A stretch of 64,000 nt of DNA, taken from Streptococcus sp. D7B5. Its GTDB lineage: Bacteria; Bacillota; Bacilli; Lactobacillales; Streptococcaceae. Shown here piece after piece: positions 1 through 7,733 of the stretch. Every line of letters starts with the position of its first letter. The first letter of the stretch is position 1. Both the position numbers and the translations under genes were made by a program. Under the pieces are notes generated by a model. That model made no database searches, had not been told where the DNA came from, and worked only from the letters and a program-made list of their open reading frames with translations. The stretch lies in assembly GCF_029691405.1 (NCBI RefSeq), contig NZ_CP121467.1, positions 682,001 through 746,000 of the forward strand. Direction: 5' to 3'.

Positions 1-1
1 G

Positions 2-892
<891 letters not shown>

Positions 893-923
893 TTAGTCGA
901 TACATCCTATTGGAGGACAAATG

Positions 924-1409
924 ATGAACTTACGGCCAATGGAAGTGAGAGACAATTCAGCTGTAGCGCAGCTCATTCGAGCCAGCCTAGAAGAATTCGG
1001 GCTTGACAAACCAGGAACTGTCTACTTTGATTCTCATCTAGATCATTTGGCCGACTATTATCAACAGCAAGAGAGAGCAGCTTACTTTGTTCTGGAAGAT
1101 GAAGGACAGCTGGTTGGCTGTGGTGGCTTTGCACCTGTGTCTGATAAGATTGCTGAATTACAAAAACTGTACGTCACTAAGAATAGCCGTGGCAAAGGTT
1201 ATTCCAGCAGGTTGATAAAGCGGATATTCCAGGAAGCCCGTCTAGCTGGTTATGAACAGCTTTATCTAGAAACCTCTACTGAACTGGCTACGGCTGTGGC
1301 CATCTATCAACACTATGGTTTCAGATCACTGCAACAACCACTTTCTAACGCCGCCGGCCACCCAGCTATGAATATCTGGATGATAAAATCCCTCTTATCA
1401 GATGAATAG
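924..1409 (+). CDS. GNAT-family N-acetyltransferase
   Basis: Putative acetyl-CoA-dependent acetyltransferase of about 161 residues with unknown substrate. The fold is shown by LQKLYVTKNSRGKGYSSRLI, the acetyl-CoA loop (family pattern Q/RxxGxG/A, here SRGKGY), and by the later YLETSTELATAVAIYQHYGF. GGAGG at 912-916 sits 4 nt from the ATG at 921 and 7 nt from the ATG at 924, so I prefer 924. It starts about 30 bp after gdhA with no promoter I can see, so it is probably co-transcribed. It sits between gdhA and what looks like the original gdhA terminator, which suggests late insertion. Confidence 0.85.
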   Translation: MNLRPMEVRDNSAVAQLIRASLEEFGLDKPGTVYFDSHLDHLADYYQQQERAAYFVLEDEGQLVGCGGFAPVSDKIAELQKLYVTKNSRGKGYSSRLIKRIFQEARLAGYEQLYLETSTELATAVAIYQHYGFRSLQQPLSNAAGHPAMNIWMIKSLLSDE

Positions 1410-1422
1410 ATGGCAGTATACT

Positions 1423-1458
1423 AATGTAGCCAATGCTATGATAGTAAAGGTATTGTTT
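1423..1458 (+). repeat. Degenerate copy of the gdhA 3' end
   Basis: This stretch aligns to the last codons of gdhA (854-890) with about 30 of 37 positions identical and one single-base gap. It is followed directly by the intrinsic terminator. It no longer encodes a protein. It looks like a scar of the event that placed the acetyltransferase gene downstream of gdhA. Confidence 0.7.
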
Positions 1459-1471
1459 CAATTTATTTTTC

Positions 1472-1503
1472 AATCCTCAATCACTCTGATTGGGGATTTT
1501 TAT
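1472..1503 (+). terminator. Terminator of gdhA-acetyltransferase unit
   Basis: An 11-bp stem (1472-1482 with 1488-1498, one G-T pair), a 5-nt loop and a T-rich tail. Confidence 0.8.
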
Positions 1504-1510
1504 ATTGGTT

Positions 1511-1542
1511 TTAAAAAAGCTCACTATTTTTAATAGTAAGCT
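1511..1542 (-). terminator. Terminator of the oxidoreductase-tetR operon
   Basis: On the minus strand, arms 1542-1532 and 1528-1518 (10 of 11 pairs) are followed by a run of Ts. It lies just after the tetR stop. Confidence 0.75.
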
Positions 1543-1555
1543 TAAAAATCAAAAT

Positions 1556-2200
1556 TCACTTTACTTCTACTAAGGCAAAAGACAGGCATTCAACAATTTC
1601 GTTTACTGCTTCATCTATGTTCACATCTTCCTTATCATTCAACATCATTGGAATAACATAAGAAAGACTCAAGGCTAGAATATAACGAACCATTCTTTCA
1701 TTTGACCAATCTCGAATAACACCATTTTCTTTAAACTGATTCAGAACTGGACTAATTGACTTAATGATAGAGTGAACAATAACATTCCCTAACTGCTCAG
1801 AAATAGTTTTATCAATAAAAGAACGACTCAAGAGAATTTTAACTTGCATTTGATTCTCCTGAATGAAAACTAGTCTATCTCGAACAATGCTTCTCAAAAA
1901 CACTGGAAAACTCTCTTGGTTTGCTGTAAATTTCTTCTCAGAAAAATCAGCAATCACATCTGGAATAACCTGTTCGAGAAAAGTTGACAGAATAGCTTCT
2001 AAGATGCCTTCCTTAGTTTTAAAGTAACTAAAAACTGTCCCTTCTGAAACTCCAGCCTCCTTAGCAATAAGGCTTGCTGTTGTATTCTCAAAACCAATTT
2101 CTGAAAATAACTTTAGACTTGATAATAACACTTGACGTTGTTTTAAACTCAAGTTGCTATTTTCTAATGTCTGAGCGTACTTTTGTTCTAAACTTTCCAT
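1556..2200 (-). CDS. TetR/AcrR-family transcriptional regulator
   Basis: A repressor of 214 residues. The N-terminal helix-turn-helix is typical: LKLFSEIGFENTTASLIAKE, then AGVSEGTVFSYFKTKEGIL. The C-terminal ligand domain is divergent, so the effector cannot be guessed. A GTG at 2209 would overlap the ribosome binding site, whereas GAGAGG lies about 8 nt before the ATG at 2200, so I use that start. It is the second gene after the oxidoreductase (16 bp apart) and probably represses this operon through the palindrome at 3249-3266. Confidence 0.92.
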   Translation of the reverse strand: MESLEQKYAQTLENSNLSLKQRQVLLSSLKLFSEIGFENTTASLIAKEAGVSEGTVFSYFKTKEGILEAILSTFLEQVIPDVIADFSEKKFTANQESFPVFLRSIVRDRLVFIQENQMQVKILLSRSFIDKTISEQLGNVIVHSIIKSISPVLNQFKENGVIRDWSNERMVRYILALSLSYVIPMMLNDKEDVNIDEAVNEIVECLSFALVEVK

Positions 2201-2216
2201 TGCTAGCACCTCTCTG

Positions 2217-3221
2217 CTACTCTCTTACTTTTACAACTTTCTTACCTCGAGTGTGTCCCGACTTCAGACTACGATATGCCTCTCTAACTGACTTTAGAGA
2301 AAAATCATAAATCTGATCAATATTCAGCAGAACCTTCCCATCTGAGACCATTTCCGCTAGAACTTTAAAATCATCATATGTTGAATGTCTAGGACCCGTG
2401 AACTGAGCTCCTTTTATCATAACATATGGTGAAGGTACTAGCGTTCCAATAGCCGTGCCCTTCAACCCCAAACTGAAAGCCAATTTAACATAATCACTTC
2501 CATAGCAATCCAAGAATTTTGTAATTGGCTTTGTACTTGCTGATAGAAGAGCATTCTGGATGTTCTCTTCGTAAGCTACTGGTATGGCACCTAAGGACTT
2601 CAGATAATCTGAATTTTTCTTACTTGCAATTCCAATAACTGTCGCACCCTTAGCAACTGCATACTGTACTGCGATACTTCCAATACCACCTGCTGCTGCT
2701 GAAATAACTACAACATCTTTAGAGTTTAGCTCAATCTTTCTAAAAGCACCTCCCACTGTTAGAGAGGCTACACCCATAGTAGATGCATGGTTCATATCAA
2801 TCATCTCTGGTTTCAACACAATTTCTGATTCATTGACACAAACTTCTGTTGCCAAAGCTCCCCTCTTGGTCCCCAATCCAGGGTCACTGATCATTGTTCC
2901 AAAAACCTTGTCCCCTACTGCAAACCGACTTACTCCTTCACCAATTTCTGTGATAACTCCAGCAAAATCCCGACCAACACCTCTTGGAAAGAGAGATGAT
3001 TTTGACTCAAACCAACGACTTGGCTTTCTTAGTTTCGTCATAAAAGATAGAAAACGAAGTGGCTTTGCCCCCTCAAAAGTCTTATAATCAATAGGATTTA
3101 AACCAACTGCATAAACTTCTACCCTAACTTGATTCACTTCCAAAACATCAGATTTAATGTTCACCAAATCTAGCACTTCTTCATCACCGAAACGACCATA
3201 CTGTATTGCTTGAACAACCAT
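2217..3221 (-). CDS. Zinc-less MDR-family oxidoreductase (quinone reductase-like)
   Basis: A 334-residue NAD(P)-dependent medium-chain dehydrogenase/reductase. Seen: the N-terminal GroES-like domain with VGLNPIDYK and PRGVGRDFAGVI, and the Rossmann loop SAAAGGIGSIAVQYA near residue 175. The cysteine and histidine ligands of catalytic zinc are absent at the usual places, as in quinone oxidoreductases. AAAGGAG precedes the ATG. It is first in a two-gene operon with tetR and has a strong promoter at 3279-3307. A role in detoxifying electrophiles or quinones is inference from the family and from TetR control. Confidence 0.88.
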   Translation of the reverse strand: MVVQAIQYGRFGDEEVLDLVNIKSDVLEVNQVRVEVYAVGLNPIDYKTFEGAKPLRFLSFMTKLRKPSRWFESKSSLFPRGVGRDFAGVITEIGEGVSRFAVGDKVFGTMISDPGLGTKRGALATEVCVNESEIVLKPEMIDMNHASTMGVASLTVGGAFRKIELNSKDVVVISAAAGGIGSIAVQYAVAKGATVIGIASKKNSDYLKSLGAIPVAYEENIQNALLSASTKPITKFLDCYGSDYVKLAFSLGLKGTAIGTLVPSPYVMIKGAQFTGPRHSTYDDFKVLAEMVSDGKVLLNIDQIYDFSLKSVREAYRSLKSGHTRGKKVVKVRE

Positions 3222-3248
3222 TTCATGAACTCCTTTGTTTATCTATAT

Positions 3249-3266
3249 ATTGAGTGAGCACTCAAT
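3249..3266 (-). promoter_or_regulatory. Candidate TetR operator
   Basis: A perfect inverted repeat with arms ATTGAGTG and CACTCAAT separated by 2 nt. It lies just downstream of the -10 box, covering roughly +6 to +23, a position that would block transcription. Confidence 0.75.
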
Positions 3267-3278
3267 CATTTTTCTCTG

Positions 3279-3307
3279 ATTATACGCTTATTCTTCATAG
3301 ATTTCAA
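3279..3307 (-). promoter_or_regulatory. Promoter of oxidoreductase-tetR operon
   Basis: TTGAAA (3307-3302), a 17-nt spacer and TATAAT (3284-3279), read on the minus strand. Confidence 0.8.
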
Positions 3308-3402
3308 CTATACTGTTTCCAAAACTTCTAACTAAGTTAGCTGTTCATGATAAAAATAGATCTATTTTCCCTTATGAAAAATTATCAAACTATAAATTAG
3401 AG

Positions 3403-3434
3403 AAATCCGACTGCTTATGAAAGCAGTCGGATTT
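3403..3434. terminator. Perfect 13-bp hairpin after the EXLDI gene
   Basis: Arms 3403-3415 and 3422-3434 pair without mismatch around a 6-nt loop. The stop codon of the minus-strand gene is immediately adjacent. The T-run is better on the plus strand, so function as a minus-strand terminator is probable but not certain. Confidence 0.65.
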
Positions 3435-3803
3435 TTATATATCTAATTTTTCAAAAAATTTGCCTGCTGACCGCTTTTCTTTTAGCTTCTCCAGCAGCTC
3501 ATCCTCTATAAAAGGAGTCAGGTCGTCAAAATCTTGGCAAACCTTAAAAACCGTCTCTCTATCCATCTGACCATAAGCTAATTCATAATAGTCCTTATGA
3601 TGATACCAGTTCTGGTCATAGTTGATATCTGTCCGTTGATAGTAAACAATGTTTTGCTTCGGTGTCAGGTAAAGCTTCTGTGTTAGAATGCTTTTCTGAT
3701 CTTTGGACAGCTTGCTACGACTGAAAATCTTAACACCTTGAAAAATCTTGCGCTCATGGATACCCTGATTTGCGACTTTTAATTCAACTCTTTTATAGTG
3801 CAT
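3435..3803 (-). CDS. EXLDI family protein
   Basis: A 122-residue soluble protein of unknown function. The C-terminal end FFEKLDI fits the E-x-L-D-I signature that names this family. The middle is rich in tyrosine and charged residues (NIVYYQRTD, YHHKDYYELAYG). There is no signal peptide or membrane segment. GGAGGT lies 6 nt before the ATG. It stands alone between a hairpin at 3403-3434 and the DUF2268 gene 62 bp upstream, so its context gives no function. Confidence 0.75.
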   Translation of the reverse strand: MHYKRVELKVANQGIHERKIFQGVKIFSRSKLSKDQKSILTQKLYLTPKQNIVYYQRTDINYDQNWYHHKDYYELAYGQMDRETVFKVCQDFDDLTPFIEDELLEKLKEKRSAGKFFEKLDI

Positions 3804-3865
3804 ATAGTCACCTCCAAAAATTACCTACATTATATCAAACTCTGGCAGATTTGCAAGCAAAAGTG

Positions 3866-4768
3866 TCATTTCCAAAAGTCTTTCGTCGCCTCTAGAATCT
3901 CTTCCGTTGATGTCACAGTAGCCTCAATAATGCTCTTGCCAGTCTTTTTCAGATAAGCTTGTATCAGATGATAACCATAAGCATAGCCCGCAGCATAAGG
4001 CATTCCAACTGGTATCTGACCCTGTATCTTAGCTATTTCATCACCGTAGAGATATGGTGCCATTTCCGCCATCCCTGTTAGCTGAAGCTGACTTGAGATG
4101 ATGGGCTTAATCTCTTCTAACTGCTCTGGACTGGTTGAAGTAACCCAAGATCCGATTAGATCTTTGCCATAAAGCTCAGCTGCAAAAGACTCTGCCAATC
4201 CCTCACTGACTACCCAGTCTGCTAATGTCGTCTGCTGATTCCATTTGACAAATTGGAAACGGACATTGTGATTACACTCATGGGCCAACGCAGCCTGCAC
4301 ACGTGGTAAAGTATAGTCATTTGGTAGCAGACTAAGCATGAGGTAGCCTGGGATTCCGCCATCTCCGCTATAACCCTTATTGAGCTGTAGCATAGGCTTT
4401 TCTGGATTGCCCAATAAAATAGTAAAATGGTAATCCTCAACATCTAAGTCATAGCCAGCCTGTTCAAAAAGGCCAATACTTCTTTTAATGGTATCCTGGC
4501 AGTCTTGCCAGAGTTGATCAGAGCTCAGGGCATCAATAGCCGGTCTATCCTTTCCCGAGAGAGTTGCGGGCAACAGATTCATAAAGCCAAGTAGGAATAG
4601 AGCATCAAATCCTCCAGGGTACTTTGCTTTTAAAGGAATGTGTTGCGTTTGGTATTTGGTTGCAAAAGGTGCTAATATTTTAGCTCGAAAGCAACCTTCT
4701 CTTTTTTCTAAAGGAAGCTCGAGCATCTCTTGGTAAACTTTATCTGAACGAATCATATTGATTTGCAT
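3866..4768 (-). CDS. DUF2268 putative zinc-dependent metallopeptidase
   Basis: A 300-residue protein carrying the gluzincin-type motif HECNH at residues 163-167, with a downstream glutamate-rich helix SEGLAESFAAELYG (188-201) that probably supplies the third zinc ligand. This arrangement is known from DUF2268 (Bacillus YjaZ-like) proteins, whose substrates are unknown. No signal peptide is seen, so it is probably cytoplasmic. AAAGGAG precedes the ATG. Possible promoter elements TTGACT and TATACT lie upstream, but with a long 19-nt spacer. It may be a monocistronic accessory gene. Confidence 0.82.
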   Translation of the reverse strand: MQINMIRSDKVYQEMLELPLEKREGCFRAKILAPFATKYQTQHIPLKAKYPGGFDALFLLGFMNLLPATLSGKDRPAIDALSSDQLWQDCQDTIKRSIGLFEQAGYDLDVEDYHFTILLGNPEKPMLQLNKGYSGDGGIPGYLMLSLLPNDYTLPRVQAALAHECNHNVRFQFVKWNQQTTLADWVVSEGLAESFAAELYGKDLIGSWVTSTSPEQLEEIKPIISSQLQLTGMAEMAPYLYGDEIAKIQGQIPVGMPYAAGYAYGYHLIQAYLKKTGKSIIEATVTSTEEILEATKDFWK

Positions 4769-5180
4769 GGTAATCTCCTTTCTTATCTATTATTAGTATA
4801 ATCCCTTACCTAAGATCAGAGTCAAGAAGAAAATTGAAATATCTATTAAAATTTCATTGAAATTACCTCAAACCGTTCGAAAATTACCTTCAATAAAGTT
4901 CTTTAATACTGAGATTATAATATCCGGAGTATCAATAAATTAAAAACTTACTTTTCTACTGTTCATAGGAATGATGATACTAGAAAAAAATAAATCCTGA
5001 AGGGTAAAAACTTGTATCATTTTTTATGGAAAGCCTATTATTCAAAACTTGTTTGTCTCCTAGATAAACTATATAATTAGTTCGCCCCTTTTTTGCCCCT
5101 TCTTGAACCAAAAGAAAAAACCGCTACTCCTAAGAATAGCGGTTTAATCATGTTTTTAAGCTACTAATGTAGTTGCTCTA
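4769..5180. other. Gene-poor strip downstream of rplL
   Basis: 412 bp with no coding frame I would defend on either strand. It holds the DUF2268 promoter region at its left end, a very AT-rich middle, a tandem of two CGCCCCTT-like blocks at about 5083-5101, and the rplL terminator. It borders the rplL 3' end, a well-known integration target. Confidence 0.6.
5113..5145 (-). terminator. rplJL terminator
   Basis: Minus-strand stem AAACCGCTA / TAGCGGTTT (5145-5137 with 5126-5118) followed by a long T-run. Confidence 0.85.
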
Positions 5181-5195
5181 TTATTTAAGAGTAAC
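5181..5195 (-). other. attB-like core in the rplL 3' end
   Basis: The 15 bases TTATTTAAGAGTAAC, covering the last codons and stop of rplL, are identical to the core I remember for streptococcal integrative elements of the ICESa2603 type. Only one copy is seen in the window, so the site appears unoccupied here. Confidence 0.6.
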
Positions 5196-5549
5196 TGAAG
5201 CTCCAGCTTCTTCCAATTTAGCTTTGATTTCTTCAGCTTCTGCAGTTGGAACGCCTTCTTTGATGACACCTGGTGCACCATCAACAAGTTCTTTAGCTTC
5301 TTTAAGTCCAAGACCAGTGATTTCACGTACAACTTTGATAACGCCAACTTTTTTGTCACCAGCAGCTGTCAACTCAACGTCAAATGAGTCTTTAGCAGCA
5401 CCAGCGTCAGCAGCACCAGCTGCAGCAACAGCTACAGGAGCAGCTGCAGTTACACCAAATTCTTCTTCGATAGCTTTTACAAGGTCGTTCAATTCAAGGA
5501 TTGAAGCTTCTTTAATTTCAGCAATAATGTTTTCAATGTTCAATGCCAT
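5181..5549 (-). CDS. rplL: 50S ribosomal protein L7/L12
   Basis: A 122-residue stalk protein of the large subunit that recruits translation GTPases. Seen: N-terminal dimerisation helix [20 protein letters not shown], an alanine-rich hinge (about residues 36-52), and the C-terminal domain with [21 protein letters not shown] longer frame opens upstream, but GGAGGA 7 nt before the ATG at 5549 fixes the start. It follows rplJ by about 75 bp and ends at a terminator. Confidence 0.98.
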   Translation of the reverse strand: MALNIENIIAEIKEASILELNDLVKAIEEEFGVTAAAPVAVAAAGAADAGAAKDSFDVELTAAGDKKVGVIKVVREITGLGLKEAKELVDGAPGVIKEGVPTAEAEEIKAKLEEAGASVTLK

Positions 5550-5623
5550 TGTTATTTCCTCCAAATAAGTTTTTAATTTTATAATCGTTTTTCCGTAGCT
5601 AGGCTACGCTGCGTAGCTTAAGA

Positions 5624-6124
5624 TTAAGCTGCGTCTTCTTTGTTGTCTGCAACCGCTTTGACTGCAAGAGCAACGTTGCGCACTGGCGCTTGAAGTACAG
5701 AAAGGAGCATAGAAAGAAGTCCTTCGCGGTTTGGAAGAGTTGCAAGAGCAACGATTTCTTCTTTAGATGCGACAGCGCCTTCGATTGCACCACCTTTGAT
5801 TTCAAGTGCTTCAGCGTTTTTAGCAAAATCGTTCAAGATTTTCGCTGGTGCGATAACATCTTCGTTAGAAAATGCTACTGCAGATGGTCCAACAAAAACA
5901 GATGCAAGATCTTCAAGACCAGCTTTTTCAGCTGCACGACGTAAGATTGAGTTTTTAATTACTTTATACTCAACTTCGCTTCCACGAAGCTCACGACGAA
6001 GAACTGTATCTTGTTCAACTGTCAAACCACGAGCGTCTACAACGACGATTGATGCAGCAGCTTTCATTTTCTCAGCTACTACGTCAACTAGTTCCGCTTT
6101 CTTAGCAATAATTGCTTCACTCAT
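5624..6124 (-). CDS. rplJ: 50S ribosomal protein L10
   Basis: A 166-residue protein that anchors L7/L12 dimers to 23S rRNA. Start [20 protein letters not shown], then [13 protein letters not shown] and the L7/L12-binding C-terminal helix ending in [10 protein letters not shown]. The open frame extends 21 codons upstream into the leader. GGAGGT at 6135-6140 supports the ATG at 6124, with a slightly long spacing of 10 nt. It is first in the rplJ-rplL operon and probably autoregulated through the leader. Confidence 0.98.
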   Translation of the reverse strand: MSEAIIAKKAELVDVVAEKMKAAASIVVVDARGLTVEQDTVLRRELRGSEVEYKVIKNSILRRAAEKAGLEDLASVFVGPSAVAFSNEDVIAPAKILNDFAKNAEALEIKGGAIEGAVASKEEIVALATLPNREGLLSMLLSVLQAPVRNVALAVKAVADNKEDAA

Positions 6125-6302
6125 TAGTGTGTTCACCTCCGTAATTATTTTGCTTGGGGAATTTTTCCAAAAGAAAAACGCGCCCAAACCTAGACACGAA
6201 AGTACAATACGCTTCTTTTTACATGATACGTTTTGTCCTCGGTAGGATCTTTATGAGTCGAGCTCCCCTACTGTCTTAGGCAGTTTTTTCAAACCGTATA
6301 TA
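6125..6302 (-). ncRNA. Ribosomal protein L10 leader
   Basis: About 175 nt of untranslated leader between the promoter and rplJ. It contains several potential stems, for example CTGCC/GGCAG-type pairs near 6275-6295. In Firmicutes this place is occupied by the L10 leader, which binds L10(L12)4 and represses the operon. I identify it by position and general structure, not by covariance-model match. Confidence 0.6.
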
Positions 6303-6331
6303 AGTATAGCATAGACAAAAAAAGAATGCAA
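6303..6331 (-). promoter_or_regulatory. rplJL promoter
   Basis: TTGCAT (6331-6326), a 17-nt spacer and TATACT (6308-6303) on the minus strand. Confidence 0.75.
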
Positions 6332-6359
6332 GATTTTTGCAAACTTTTTTTAAATTTTT

Positions 6360-7619
6360 TTAAATCTCTACTGTCAAAACTTTGCCTTGCTTAACCACCT
6401 GTTCTCCAGCGATATAAACATCATCGACATCACTGGATTTGACAGCATAAACCAGGTGAGAGAGTATATTTTCCTGAGGTTGAAGATGGATTTTTCCTTG
6501 TGGTTGAATGACCAGAAAATCTGCCTGTTTGCCGACTTCTAGGCTTCCTATCTGCTTTTCCATTCCTAGAACCTTAGCTCCTTCGATCGTCAGTGCCTTA
6601 AGGGCTGCCTCGATAGGGAATTGGCTGGCATCTCCACTCTTCATTTTCTGAAGAAGGGCTGCGGTCCGTCCTTCCTCAAACATATCAAGATTGTTATTGG
6701 AAGCAACCGAGTCTGTCGCAATTCCGACTGCTACTCCTGCTTTTTGCAGTTGGATGATTGGAGCTATCCCTGAGGCCAGTTTGAGGTTACTAATAGGATT
6801 ATGGGCGATAGCCACATGAGAAGTTGCCAAACGTTCAATTTCTCTCTCGTTTAATTCGACCCCATGAGCAAAGACAGACGGATGATCTAAGTAACCCAGT
6901 TCTTCTAGAAAGGCGAGGGGGCGTTTGCCGTATCGTTTGAGGATAATTCCTGATTCCTCCTTAGTCTCCGCCACATGGATATGGATAGGAATGTCCAGCT
7001 CTTTTGCCATATCTAAGCTCGCTTCCAGCAAGTCTCTACTACAGCTATATGGAGAATGAGGAGCTACCATAACCTTGAAATTTGGGTTTTCATATTCTAA
7101 GATTTCCTCTATGATGGCACGTGTTCTGCTTATGGTCTCAGCAGTTGTTTCTGCCTCTGAAGAAAAGAGGGTCGGTGAGAAATAACAACGCATCTTAGAT
7201 GCCTTGACTGCCTGATAAATTTGCTCAATATCCACACCATTGGGATTATACATATCGTTGAAGGTTGTTGTCCCTGACTGGAGCATCTCTGTCAGAGCTT
7301 CTTTGACTGCCTTGGTAGTCATGTCGGGAGTAAATCCTGCTTCTGCCGGCCAGATATAGTCATTGAGCCATTCATGGAGGTTGCTGTCATCCCGAATCCC
7401 TCGCAAACCTGTCATAGCAGAATGGGTATGGCAATTAACCAAACCAGGCATGATCCAGGCTCCCTGATAGTCTATAATCTGCTCAGCTTGCTCTAAAATC
7501 TCTGGTTTCTCTTGACCGACATAGATGATTTGAGAGTCCTTAACGGCTAAGATACCATCCAAATAAACATGGAAATCTTGGTCACAAGTCACGATATTTA
7601 CATGCTGATATACTTTCAT
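6360..7619 (-). CDS. Atz/Trz-family amidohydrolase (SAH/MTA deaminase-like)
   Basis: A 419-residue cytoplasmic metal-dependent hydrolase. Seen: HTHSAMTGLRG (metal histidines, about residue 62), HIHVAETKEESG (about 215), a further metal histidine in FAHGVEL, and the metal aspartate in ATDSVASNNNLDMF (about 305), all as in the 5-methylthioadenosine / S-adenosylhomocysteine deaminase and chlorohydrolase group. Which amino-purine or other amine it deaminates cannot be told from sequence. AAGGAG lies 6 nt before the ATG. It follows the ABC exporter genes but has a terminator between, so it is probably its own unit. Confidence 0.85.
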   Translation of the reverse strand: MKVYQHVNIVTCDQDFHVYLDGILAVKDSQIIYVGQEKPEILEQAEQIIDYQGAWIMPGLVNCHTHSAMTGLRGIRDDSNLHEWLNDYIWPAEAGFTPDMTTKAVKEALTEMLQSGTTTFNDMYNPNGVDIEQIYQAVKASKMRCYFSPTLFSSEAETTAETISRTRAIIEEILEYENPNFKVMVAPHSPYSCSRDLLEASLDMAKELDIPIHIHVAETKEESGIILKRYGKRPLAFLEELGYLDHPSVFAHGVELNEREIERLATSHVAIAHNPISNLKLASGIAPIIQLQKAGVAVGIATDSVASNNNLDMFEEGRTAALLQKMKSGDASQFPIEAALKALTIEGAKVLGMEKQIGSLEVGKQADFLVIQPQGKIHLQPQENILSHLVYAVKSSDVDDVYIAGEQVVKQGKVLTVEI

Positions 7620-7674
7620 TATAGGCTCCTTTTCTATAAGACAATATACAGTGAATAATTTTTCTAGCTATTGT

Positions 7675-7702
7675 AACAAAAAAGTCACCCGAAGGCAACT
7701 TT
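7675..7702 (-). terminator. Terminator of the ABC exporter operon
   Basis: Minus-strand stem AAAGTTGCC / GGTGACTTT with a TTCG loop (7702-7694 with 7689-7681) and a following T-run. Confidence 0.85.
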
Positions 7703-7733
7703 TTTTGTCCATAAGATTTCAAAATAGAAAGGA

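Noticed and set aside
5173..5568. A 131-codon open frame on the plus strand, opposite rplL
   Set aside because: It is the antisense shadow of the highly biased rplL codons. It has no ribosome binding site, and its low-complexity Ala/Ser translation is typical of antisense frames.
6125..6187. N-terminal extension of L10 into the leader
   Set aside because: The added residues ([13 protein letters not shown]) are unlike L10 and overlap the ribosome binding site. The family start MSEAII is at 6124.
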